Source of the DNA: Adineta ricciae
Lineage: Eukaryota > Rotifera > Eurotatoria > Adinetida > Adinetidae
Direction: 5' to 3'
Assembly: GCA_905250025.1 (NCBI GenBank)
Contig: CAJNOJ010000051.1
Span: 409,121-473,120, forward strand
DNA: 64,000 bases
Shown: positions 48,868-59,993 of the stretch, piece after piece
How positions within the stretch are numbered: position 1 is the stretch's first letter
Layout of the letters: each line of letters begins with the position of its first letter
Notes under the pieces: model-generated
Told to the model about the DNA's origin: nothing
Databases searched by the model: none
The model's input: only the letters and a program-made list of their open reading frames with translations
Program-made: the position numbers and the translations under genes

Positions 48868-50559
48868 ATGGCCAACTTCGACGTTACTAAAGCAATATTC
48901 GCTCAAGCAGATACCAATAACGATGGACGGTATACTAAAAAGATAAAGTATATTCATGAGTAGTTAAATTTTGTTTAGAATCGATCGAAATGAATTTCAA
49001 AATTGGGCAAGCGGCGGTTTCACTGGTGCCTCAACAGGAGGTATAACTTCATCCACATATGAGTCGTCACTGCAAACGAATACGGCTGGCATTGATGCAT
49101 CACAAGTCCTTGCTGCTAGTGGTAGTGCTGGTATAACTGGCCAATCGTCAGCTAGTGGATATGAAGCATCGTACAGTTCACACAGTGGTATTGAAACTGC
49201 TGGTGTTACACAGTTGAATGGAAATGCAACTGCATCAGCTTCATCGATTGAATTTGCTCAAGGTGGAAGTGCAGCATTAGAGTCAAGCAGTGTGCATCAA
49301 ACAGCGCAATTTACATCGGCTGCTGGCCTTTTCAACGATCCAAATCCACAAATTATTCGACGAGCAGCTACTAGTGGCGCTGTTACCTATCAACAGAAAA
49401 TTCTTGTTCGATTCCTTCAGCCACCAGCTGTACCACCACCAGGCGTAAGTAGAGTTTATGCATAATCGTGAGAAGTTTCTATATGCTTGAGTTTGATTAT
49501 TATAGCCACTCATTATCAAAGAAGTGCGTCCACCTCAGCCCCCTCCACCACCACCTCTCGTCGTACGTCAACGCGCACCACCTGCTCCTCAGCCTCCTCC
49601 ACTTATCTTGCGTGAACGTCCGCCACCAGTACCTGCAGCTGTTGCTAGCCAAACAGGTGAAAAATTCGAAAATTCTCTTAATATACCATCAGGTTGACTT
49701 TCGACTGCGTATTTAGTGGTTCGTCATTTGGCCGCAATACCTGTTCCACCGCGATCAGTTATTATTGAGCGACTTCCAGCTCTTCCACCTAGGCCACGTA
49801 TGAAATGTTTACTTTCAGCATCACCCATAGTCTAGTCTCTGATTATCCTAGGCGATATTATTATTGAACGATGGGTTCCATACGGAGCTACGGCAAAACG
49901 TCGTACAATTGTTCAACGTGCTGCTGCTGCTAAAGAATATCCTAAACCACGCAATATCATTATTCAGTACGAAGCACCACAAGTTCGAATTGTTCGACAA
50001 TTCGAACGACTTGGTGTCACACAGGAAAATCCTCAGGCCTACGTAGCGCGCTATGGTGCTTCACTTCTGGATGCTGGTACACTTGTTCAACAAGCTCGTG
50101 CAGCTGGTGTCGTTGAAGACATTGTAAGTAGTGGACATCATTTTTCTTCAGGAGAAACTTGATTACATATTCTCGTCTTATTCTTAGTCTCCTCCAGCAG
50201 GTGTTGCTTCTCTTTCCACACAATTCACCGCCTCAGCTTCTAGTGCAGAAGCTGGATTCAATTATTCGAGTTCATCGACCAGAGAAGCAGCAGGTTTTGG
50301 AGGACTTCAAATTGCTGGCGATGCTGGTGCTAGCGCAAGCGGTATTGAACTTGCTAGTGGTGGTGCAACTGACCTTGCTGCTACTGGCGGAAGCTATTCA
50401 TCCGAATCTTTCTCGACAACGTCAGGTAGTTATGGTATCGAAGGAATTACCACTGCCAGCGTCGATCCTATTGCCGCTACTTTTGCTGCTGCCGATACTA
50501 ACAAAGATGGTACATTGGATCCAAATGAATTTCGACGATTTGTACAAGGCGGTCTTTAA
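48868..50559 (+). CDS. two-EF-hand protein with Ala/Ser- and Pro-rich middle, family unrecognised
   Basis: Six exons (48868-48929, 48979-49444, 49506-49656, 49717-49797, 49852-50123, 50188-50559) give 467 aa. It opens and closes with an EF-hand: FAQADTNNDGRIDRNEF at residues 11-27 and FAAADTNKDGTLDPNEF near the C-terminus, each with an intact Ca2+-binding loop (D-x-N-x-D-G-x-[IL]-D-x-N-E). Between them: an Ala/Ser/Gly-rich stretch, a Pro-rich segment with repeated I-I-x-E-R/V-V-R-x-R units (SVIIERLPALPPRP, DIIIERWVPYGATAKRR, NIIIQYEAPQVRIVRQFERLG), a conserved-looking domain ending ARAAGVVEDI, then a second Ala/Ser/Gly-rich stretch. The repeated charged/hydrophobic units resemble cytoskeletal alveolin-like repeats in style only. 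No signal peptide. A Ca2+-regulated structural protein is an inference. Confidence 0.8.
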
Positions 50560-50730
50560 GAAAACGTTATAAACATTTATTTCGTCTATAATATTTTTAG
50601 AATAGAACATGTTCTTTTTTTATAAAAAAATCGCTTTTTTTCCATATATAAGAATAAATTACGTTTACAGTAGAAAGAAGAGAAAAAAGCAAAAACGGAA
50701 CATTGTCATGTACAAAAAGAAAAGAAAAAA

Positions 50731-53700
50731 TTAACCCACATTACTTACTCCACTATCAGATGAATCACGATTTCTTACATACCACGTTGGAAGTGTCGTG
50801 GAACGCGCTAGCTGAATGGCTTCAAACCAAAGATCTGTGTAGAAGTTCAAATTACTAGTGGAGTTTTTCAGTTTTTCGTCGAGCACATCACTTTTCTTAT
50901 AAGTTATCTTATGGCCGACTTCAAGAGAAAACGTATGTGTCTTGGTCGTTTCTCGCAAGGTAAATGTTCGTGAGTCTTTATCTAATTGCAAATCAAGTAG
51001 ATCAGATAATTTTATTGCATAATCTTCCGCTTGATCGAGTCTCGCCCCATAGACATGCAATTGATAATCTTCTTGAAGAGCAATCCAGACTGTAGCACCA
51101 GAATTATTTGTACGAAAGTCACCGAATAAAATCGTTTCATCAACCTCGCGTGTTGGTTTCGGCCAAACACTGGTATTTTTACTTAGTACTGTGCCAGTAA
51201 AATGTGTATAACATGTATCACAAACGCGCACTTCACCTTCATTTTTGCAATATTCCAAAAGTAGTTTTTTTGTTGAGCAAGAACCGCAGATGCAATGTCC
51301 ACAAGATCGACAATGATGCCGACGCGACGAAATTAATATTTGCGGGAAACGATTATTACAGTTTTGACAACGAGTCACGTCGAGATCATTGATCCAAGCA
51401 GGTGCACGATCGCCGAGTTTATGTTGTTCATCTGTACGCCGACCGGATTGACGAACTGAAATCGAAAAAAAACGAAAATGTTTCCGTTTTAAGTAAGTAT
51501 GAACACTGAGATAAGAGTGAAAACCTTTCGATTTTCGATAAGATTCTCAATTCTTTAGATCACATGTGTGTATATTTATATTATTAGTAGTCTACGGATC
51601 GTATGATATAACATTAAAATAGTGAAATATTAGTGCGATTTCAACGAGTTCACGAGTGGCATTAGGAAAAAAGTTCAGTAACAGATTTAAAAAACGTTCT
51701 ACGATTGTGTCCGTTGGGCTACTAGATTTTAAAATCAAAACAGAATCTATCCGGAAGAGTGACTCGAATTTACCTTCAATAGTGCTATTTCGTTTCTCAT
51801 ATTCGTTGCTTGCTTGTCTGATTTTCTTTACCCAAGTGTCTCGATCCGATTCCTTGTCAACCAGAAATTCGTAAGATTTCTCTACTGCATTGACGCGAAA
51901 CGGGTAATAAGTTATTCCAGTCATTGGTTGATCAACATTTGGCATTAATGATGTTCGTCCACCTTTCATGACATCAACTGTTATACCTTTCATGGATAAT
52001 TCCCGATTAACGTCGAGTTTACGTCCAGATTCGTCTGTACAAACTAGTATACAATCGGAAAATAAGATCACGTAACGGGGAGCGATATCTGCATGTCGTC
52101 GTGGCGATTGTTTCTTCAATGGGCCATGCCAAAGAAGTTTACGATGGTCTTTAATACATTCAAATCGATTCTCTAAACGTTCTTTTAATTCATTAAATTG
52201 GACAGCAGATACCACTAATTCTTCTTCGCAACGTACAGCTATCCGATCGAGTTCATCATGGATAGATTGTGAATACCTATGTTCATCCGAATTGACATGT
52301 AAATGTTTGATATATGTCTTCAGACAGAGGATATATCTGGAATAGATGAAGATTAAGGAAAATATTCAAGTTAGGTTTGCATATCTTACCGAAGTAAACG
52401 TTGATTAGGACAATTAAGTTGAGTGATTGGATACAAATTACCCAAAAGAACTTGACATTTAAGCATCGCTTCATTAATTAAAGGCGATGTTCGACATAAT
52501 TCATCTAATTTACCTTGGGTATCGTAATATGTGACGTAGTAGTGTTTATATAACACTTCAATAACTTTGAAATTCTTTTCGAAGACTGACCACATATTAC
52601 CGGTTCGTTGTCCTGAAATATATTCTTCAATTTCAGGAAGAATAAGTTCATTATGAAGTTTATAAATTTGTTGGATTGTTCCAAGTAATGGTTTATATGT
52701 TGAGTTAAATTTCAAAATCGCATCATCATCTCTGTGACATGTGTTTTTAACTTCAGCCGAAAGTTTAACGGATAAAATATATAAAATATTTACGTAAGTT
52801 TTTTCTGTTGCATGCACTTCTTCTATACATTTACGAAGTTTAACTCGCTAATCGAAGAAAAAAGAAGCTTTAGATGATAAAAAGATATGAAGTAGAAAGA
52901 GCGATTTACTTGAGCATCAAATTCAGCTTCTTCGTCTGTAAATGAACTCTCCGACGATGTACGACGACTTAAATTTTGATTGGATGAAACACTGGAGTCG
53001 CCTGTTGCACTATCAGCAGGATCAAACGAGGGCATGGAATGCCAAGAATTCACTTGTGATTTAAGATACACTTCGGGACGTGGTGCAGGACGTGGTGGGG
53101 GTTGATGAGGGTTTTGAGAGGCGCTAGACGATGAGGATTTATTAGACGCCGTATTATCACTTTTATCCGTTCCCGGTAGATAAAAATGTTGATTGTTTTC
53201 GAAGTATGCACGCATCTAAGACAAAGACAGACCACCTGTTAGTTTTAGTAGACGACAGAATTACGTCTCTGTATATCAAGCTTCTCAATTAAATCTCAAA
53301 CAACGGTATGAATGACGAAACTTGACCTTGGTCTTCAGCTGCTGTGAGGAATTTGAAAAAAACAACACAAATCTGTTCATCGGTAATATGTTCTATTTTT
53401 ATACTATGTGATTACACTGAGAACTATTCATTTTAACGGTAGGAGCTAGCTTGATACAATTGCTTACAAAATAATCTTTTCGTCTCGTGTTTGTTACCAT
53501 TTGCATCAGACCTATTCCTCTCGATGGCAAAAGAATGAAATATTAAAATAAGAAAAGAACATATTCGTTAAGGCCTTTTTCGTCATTCGTAGAGGTAGAA
53601 ATCGATGTATTGATTTATGGAAATACTATCCTACTATTAAATGAACTCCAAATAATATCAAACATCAACTGAATCATCTTTTGTATGTAGTTTAATCATT

Positions 53701-54446
53701 GAAGTAAATATATTTACGTGTTGTACTGAATCTCGTGATTTCGTAGGATTGTCTTTTGATACGACGGAGGAATCATTGGTGTTAGGCGTTGGCGATGGTA
53801 CACTGCCAGATTCTTCTATTGATGAGGAATTTGTCCTATTGTTCAGAACGTTTTTCATGCTCAATACAAGAGTTTTTTGTATTAAAGATTCTTTTGTTCC
53901 GTTTCGTGGTGGTACGGGTGGTGGTGGAGGGGATGACGATTTCGAGTTTCGAGAAACATTAAATTGGAACACTGATGATTGATTGTTTTCTAATGGTAAC
54001 ACTAAAAGAAATTTTCAAGGTCAATTGCACTTATAAGCTGGATGAGGAAAATAAGTTTACTGTTGTTTAGTGGTGCTGTAGGAGGCGGTGTGCGAGCATG
54101 GTGAGTTTTCTGAACAGGCGGTCCCAATAGTGTTGGAATTGACGTTCGTTTGTGCGAATTATATGGTACAGGTTTGTCTACAGGTTTCATATTTTCAAAT
54201 TGTCTTCGAATTGCCTTGACATCAGGCTTTTGAGAAGGTTGTGGAGTCGTTGTGCCATCATTCGACGGTCTAAAATCATTCGCTAAAAAAGATCATGTAC
54301 AAAGAATAAGCTTACTTTTCTTCGCCGTCCAGTTCATTGCTCAACGAATTGGAACGAGTTCTTTTCCATAGTGGTGTTGATGAATGTGGCATTGGGCCAG
54401 ATTTACTGAAATTCTTCTCAGATGAATCTTGCCGTTTCGTATCCAT
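50731..54446 (-). CDS. FGD-family RhoGEF (DH-PH-FYVE-PH)
   Basis: Seven exons (54446-54316, 54269-54061, 54001-53718, 53215-52910, 52847-52390, 52336-51774, 51455-50731) give 891 aa. FGD proteins activate Cdc42-type GTPases at phosphoinositide membranes and shape actin. Order: Ser/Pro-rich N-terminus with poly-Pro (SSPPPPPVPPR, a likely SH3 ligand, and RPAPRPEVY); DH domain from about 310 (CIEEVHATEKTYVNILYIL, with NQRLLRYILCLKTYI as its conserved late helix, here lacking the usual K-P-V before QR); PH1 from about 530 (LLWHGPLKKQS, APRYVILFSDCILVC); FYVE from about 670 with RAPAWINDLDVTRCQNC, the lipid-binding RRHHCRSCG and VRVCDTC; then PH2 to the end. The W-x-x-D before the FYVE cysteines is intact. 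The start ATG and exon 1 are by splice logic only. A 502-nt intron separates exons 3 and 4. Confidence 0.93.
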
Positions 54447-54961
54447 CAAAAAGAGAAAAAAAGAAAAAAAAACATGTTATAATCATGATAGAAGTTACAC
54501 ATCAATCGGCAAATAGTTCTCCTCTTTTCTGATGAATCATCAATATGAGTATAAGCGGGATGACTCATAAGTAAAAGTCGCTAATCAATAGTAAAATTTC
54601 AATGCTAAAATTCGGAAGTGGATTAACTATACCGAAACGTGTAAAGCGAGACATATATTTTCGTGTTATCAGTCGCATGTTCGTCAAAGACTCAACTCGA
54701 GATAGTTTATCAATATTGTCGTCCTTACCACCTCCTCATCTCATTCTCATTCAAGTGGTGTATGTTAAAATAAAGGAACTCACATTATTTCTATTTTTCT
54801 TTCTATCAGGTAAGCCTGGACGAAAAAAAAACATGGAGAAAAACGAGAGACAGAATTTTATTCACTCGACAGTTTTTTTTTCCCATCATAGAAAAAAGAA
54901 AACAAGAAAAGTACATTGATTCTACATGTGTAGATGAGGATTTTTTCTCTTTGTCTCCTAC
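54447..54961. other. spacer between NELF-B 3' end and FGD 5' end
   Basis: 515 bp between two minus-strand genes. It should hold the FGD promoter and NELF-B 3' end. Nothing else seen. Confidence 0.4.
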
Positions 54962-56755
54962 TCAATGAAAAATCGAAAATGAACTTTGTTTATCTGTGGC
55001 TGATTGTTGTTGGCTGTGTTCACGTGATTGTAATTGTCGGAGATATTCGTCATAATCATGAAGTAATTGTTGATATTTATCATGAATAAATGTTGAATGA
55101 TCCTGTGACGGTTTGAGTGAGTGTGATAAATATTTACTAACAAGATTTGTACCATTTGGTTTATATAGGACATGTTTAAGTAGTAATAACCCATAATACA
55201 ACACGAATTCGTGTCCTTGTGCTTGTAGAACAAAAAATCGGTCTAATAGAATCCCGATATAATGTATCTGTTCAACTGATTGTCGAACGAAATAGACTAG
55301 TTGATGTAAGAATAATTTATCTGCTGCACCGCATTCCACAAGTTCATTCAAATAAGGTATTAGCTGAGTCGCTAGCCAGAACTGTTTCTGATGATAGATT
55401 TCGATGATAAAACGAAGAAATAACTGACAAGCTAGACGATTATTAATCATATATTGAACAAATTCAGTTTGTGGCAAGACGAGCTTTAGTGTGGACGATG
55501 AAGATGTATCCGTGTTCAATCGATTTTCTACTATCAATCGTATAAGAAATGGTAAGTAATGTGTCAGTAACTTGGAATCAATTGGATCATGATATGACAT
55601 GGCACCATCGAGAACATCCCAACTACATAAACCCATATTGAGTAGTTTGAGTAGAAATTGTAATTCTTTGTTCGAACGTGGTAATGGGATTTCATCATCG
55701 ACCTTAACAAAGAAAAAGAGAAAAAAACCGTAACTTTCGCTCTCGATTTACAGCGTGAAGACCTCACCTGCTTATGTAACGACAAAATACATGATTTCGC
55801 TAGTATTGAGACAACATTAGGATCAGCAAGGACGAATGGAATGTGTTTATTGATGATATTTGTATCTTTTGCATGTGCATCAAGAAATTGTTCGATTTCT
55901 CGTTGTTTTTTCACATCTAATTTTCTTTCTTTCAAAGCTGCATCTAATGTCCAAACAAAAATATGAATTGAATCTGATTTTGACACGCTATTATTCTCTA
56001 AATCGTGAAATGCCATTAACAGTAACAGACGCAACGATGAGTAATGCACAATTTTTGTTCGTTGATATAACTTCTGCAGACTACTTCGAACGATATCATA
56101 TAATTTAACATTTGTTCCAATCATTTGTACAAGCGATTGAATTGTTGGCGAAGTTTGTCGACGTTGTTTAGGTAGTTGAAGAAAATAATTATGATCACAT
56201 TGTAACAATTGTTCTTCCACATTCAATAGGTATTGTGAAATTATTGGCTGAAGTTCTTTTTGAAATAACGTATGATTATCCGTCCAAATCAAACGTTTCA
56301 ATTCGATCGGAGCGCGGGAATAGATTTGTTCATGGTCAACTATGTATTTGACATATCTAAAAACGAAAAGAATTCGTTCGGAGACAAAAAAAAGAACGCC
56401 GTTGATGTTACCGATCAGGGATTTTCGGCATGTGCTTCACAATCTCCATGACGATTGGCGTCACGTGTGCTAAATTAATCACGCTGAAACTTTTCTCGAG
56501 TAAGATTTCTAGTTGTTGTTTGTCGTCACGTTGTGCTAATTCTTGTATTCGTTTGATTAGTCGCTCTTTCATGTCATCGAGAACAGCTAGATGGAAATCT
56601 AGTCGTTTAACTCCTAGTAAATCTAGTAAGGGCAGTGCCGGACGAATTTGTGCGAGAGCAATGCCGTTTTCATCTTGGATATCTTTTATTGCACGAAATG
56701 GATCCTCACAATTGGTCAAAGTTGTTTTAAGATCTTCTTTGAAATTGATATTCAT
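54962..56755 (-). CDS. NELFB: negative elongation factor B (NELF-B/COBRA1)
   Basis: Three exons (56755-56412, 56356-55768, 55702-54962) give 557 aa (human about 580). NELF-B is a scaffold subunit of the NELF complex, which holds RNA polymerase II at promoter-proximal pauses. Collinear matches to the family: ENGIALAQIRPALPLLDLLG near residue 28; LEILLEKSFSVINLAHVTPI with VMEIVKHMPKIPDR; IELKRLIWTDNHTLFQKEL; VQMIGTNVKLYDIV; LYQRTKIVHYSSLRLLLLM with AFHDLENNSV; WTLDAALKERKLDVKK; and a C-terminal helical repeat region. It is all helical with no catalytic site expected. A TTTTCTAG acceptor sequence sits immediately against the ATG. Its start is 96 bp from the stop codon of MAX on the same strand. 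Confidence 0.93.
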
Positions 56756-56851
56756 CTAGAAAATATTTTCGAAAAGAAAAACCACACGACAATTGACAAA
56801 AATGGCACAATGAAAACACAAAGAGGACAAAAAAAGATTGATGTTTATGAG

Positions 56852-57387
56852 TTAATTTAGTAAATTACGTGTTGTTTGAATGTCCGATTCACTTTTTATC
56901 ATGGACTCATGATTTTGAGCGTATAAACTAGTGTCTTTAACTCGTTCGAGAAGACGAACTAGAATAAATATAAAGAGAAATTGACCGATTGGAATTAGTC
57001 TTACCTTGCAATTCCAAAATGGCGTTTTGTCGTTTGATATCTTCGATGGTTTGTTGGTGCTGTTGATTTTTCGCTTTCGATGTGTGAATATATTCCGTAG
57101 CAGATTTGAGAACGTGTGCACGTGATGCCTAGGTTAAGAAAAACAAGCTTTCAATTGAATAAACAAATAACGTCTACTACCTTTTCACCTTTGATAAATG
57201 GAATTACATCTCGCAGATCATTGAAACTACCTTTGATGTGATCGCGTCGTTTCCGTTCTAAAGCATTATGATGTGCACGTTTTTCAGCTTGATTTTGACC
57301 ATTATTAGAGATCGTAGTAGTCATTTCTACATCCTCCATAACCATATTATTATCGTTGAAATGATCGATATCAAGGTCTAACGACAT
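56852..57387 (-). CDS. MAX: MAX, bHLH-zipper transcription factor
   Basis: Three exons (57387-57181, 57128-57005, 56958-56852) give 145 aa, near human MAX (160). MAX is the obligate partner of MYC, MXD and MNT proteins at E-boxes. Residues about 34-110 are nearly diagnostic: [21 protein letters not shown] (basic region and helix 1, read in two parts), [20 protein letters not shown] (loop, helix 2), then [22 protein letters not shown] zipper. The basic region keeps the H-E/N-x-x-x-R DNA contacts (HNALERKRR). The acidic N-terminus resembles MAX (DVEM). A TTTTCTAG acceptor lies 5 nt before the ATG. It is divergent to SMG9 (503 bp between starts). Confidence 0.95.
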
Positions 57388-57890
57388 ATTATCTAGAAAA
57401 CGTACGAATTAAGTGCATTTTCTTGTCAGCTAATGATTGATATGCGTTAGTTGAATATGGTGATTTACATCACATCTTATTCGGTTAAATCATATTTCAA
57501 CTGGTAAGAGAACAAAACATCTAAACCTTGTGACTCATCGACGTTGTCTGTCAAGCGATGTACACATCTGCGAAGATCAATGCGCGACATCTATCGTGAA
57601 TTTATCTCTAATACTTGACCATGAAAATTGCTTTAAAATGTTGCCATTAGATTTGAAAATTATAATCTTATGTTTTGATTGGTTCAGTTCATTTGATGAA
57701 AACAAAATCCCACATACAATAAAAGCTAACCAACAATCATCATCACATGTGGGCTATCTACCTGTCGTCTGTCTGTGTATTGTGTTTTTCTTTGCATTCG
57801 TTCTTGCACAACCTTGTTCTATTTTACTTCAGATTTTGCCAAGAAACAAACCAGTATGCTTCGAATTATTCCCAGTCATTTCATGTGGCC
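57388..57890. other. divergent MAX-SMG9 spacer
   Basis: 503 bp. A strong acceptor (TATTTTACTTCAG) at about 57822-57834 precedes a segment open in the SMG9 frame, so it may include part of an upstream SMG9 exon or 5' UTR. Otherwise nothing is identified. Confidence 0.4.
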
Positions 57891-59993
57891 ATGCGGATGA
57901 ATCAACAACACCAAGGAAGACAAAATGGCTTTACAGCCAAGCAAAAATACAATAAAAATAATGACCAACAGCGTCATCAGTGTGCTCAACAGTCGACGCC
58001 TAAACAAGAGTTTAAGCCAGTTGCTATTTTGAAACGCGGTGATCCGTCGGGAACAACAGTGATTAATAAAGATGAAAGTCAATCCAAGGAGAACATATCC
58101 ACAAATGGACAAACAACAAAGCCAGCAACTTACAGAGTATATTTCTTCTCGATTTTGCATTGAACAAATTTCTGTATTGACTATTTATCGTTTCTTTTTC
58201 CTACAGTTGGCTACACAACAGCCATCGCCACAGCCAACAGTACCGATAATTTTATCATCGGCAAAACCACAGCCGAATGTGTCTCCACAAGTTGGAAGTC
58301 CTTCAACGTCTGCGCCCGCTGCTCCTCTAGCACCTGCATTGACCCCGACCGTACTAGCTGCACCATCGTCCACGTCATCATCCACACCAGCACCAACGCC
58401 AGTTGTTCATCATCCAAGTGGACCAATAAATTTAATACGTTCGACGTCAACGTTTGCACCTCCGCCGTTAACTCAACTTCAGCAAGATCAACACATTCAA
58501 TCGATTAATTCACGTCTGTTCTCGTCCACAACAGCAATGAAATCTTCATTGAAATTAGTCGATGATTCGTTAACATGGTGTGAAAATGGACAGTTGAATA
58601 ATTATTTACAGGATTCGGATGGTTTTGTTGTCGTGGGCGCCATTGGCAGAGAAAAAGTTGGTAAATCAACATTACTTTCGTTACTAGGCGGAAATCAATT
58701 CATTGATGAGGATCGTCTGATGATCTTTCCAGCTGCATCATCGAATTCAGACAAAACTACCCGTGGTATTGATGTTTACATCACAAATGAACAGACAATT
58801 CTTCTGGATACTCAACCATTACTAAGTTCTCAACTACATCAGCAACAACTTCTACAATCATCGAATGACTATCATCGTTCACAGCAACAATCATCATCGG
58901 CAGCCATACCACACTTTTGGCAACAACAAACAGATCCTCGAACGATGTTCATTGATAATATCTTAGAATTACAAACGTTGGAAATCATTGCTTTCATACT
59001 AGCTGTTTGTCATGTTGTACTCATCGTCGAAGATCAATTTGCTGATCCATATCTATATCGTTTGTTACAATTAGCGGAAATTCTACGACCAGTTTTAAAA
59101 CGTAATTCCAATGAGATTATCCGCACACATTCACCACACATCGTTTTTATATTGAATAAATGTAACAATTATATTTCACCCCAAGAACGTCTGTTAATCA
59201 AACGTTCATTAGTACAGATGATGATGGACACGCATTTTCGTATCTATTCATCGTTGAAACAAACCAGTAAAATCAAGATACAAACGAATTTGAAACATAT
59301 CGTCTCGGATTTTAAACAACAAGAATTAAATGAAAATCTACTGATGAAATTATTACAGCAGACTAAAATCAACGAAGATATTGACGAAGTTGATAAAGTA
59401 AATAGATTTCAGTTGACATCTATCAGTAGTAAAAGCGTAAATCATACAATAGGAGAAAGTTTCTTTTTGTCTTGAAGAGTTAGGAGGTAACTTTGATTTC
59501 TTGGAACTCTTTTTCTTTCATCTATTATTTCCTTTGAGTGTGTTTGATCGGACTGAATTTATCTTTAGGAAATCGATCTAAGTAATGATCCTGATGATGA
59601 CTCGGATGAGAAACGTAAGTGCAATTTCGTCTAGAGAAACGTTAACTTTGTCGTTTGATTCATAGAAATCAACTACGATCATGTCAATACGATATTTATT
59701 CCACGTCGGGATTTTCGTGATTCTCATTCATCGCACTGGCAGTCACGTTTCCTCGGCTTTTCAAATGCTGACTCGATTGTTCGACAACTTCGACAGCAAC
59801 TACTGGCTATTGATCGTCCTCATATTGAACAATGTCAAACGCAACGGGCTTGGTTAACACACGCATCGCGTATATGGGATATGATAACTAAATCGAGTCA
59901 GGTGAGACTATCTTCACATGAAAAACGAACTTCACTCTGAAAGAGTATCTACTTTCTATTTAGCTGGCCGATTTTAGTCGTTTACTAACATGA
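57891..59993 (+). CDS. SMG9: SMG9, nonsense-mediated decay factor
   Basis: Five exons (57891-58136, 58207-59397, 59569-59614, 59666-59901, 59964-59993) give 582 aa. SMG9 forms a complex with SMG8 and the kinase SMG1 that phosphorylates UPF1. The N-terminal 170 residues are disordered (Gln-, Pro-, Ala-rich). The G-domain-like fold follows: KLVDDSLTWCENGQLNNYLQ, VVGAIGREKVGKSTLLSLLG (P-loop, read in parts), TTRGIDVYITNEQTILLDTQP, and AVCHVVLIVEDQFADPYLY. The C-terminus SRIWDMITKSSQLADFSRLL matches SMG9 orthologues. The P-loop keeps the G-K-S core. Intron 2 is 171 nt; if retained, the frame runs 26 codons to a stop at 59475. The upstream ATG choice is not certain: the frame is open upstream to a possible acceptor near 57834. 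Confidence 0.92.
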
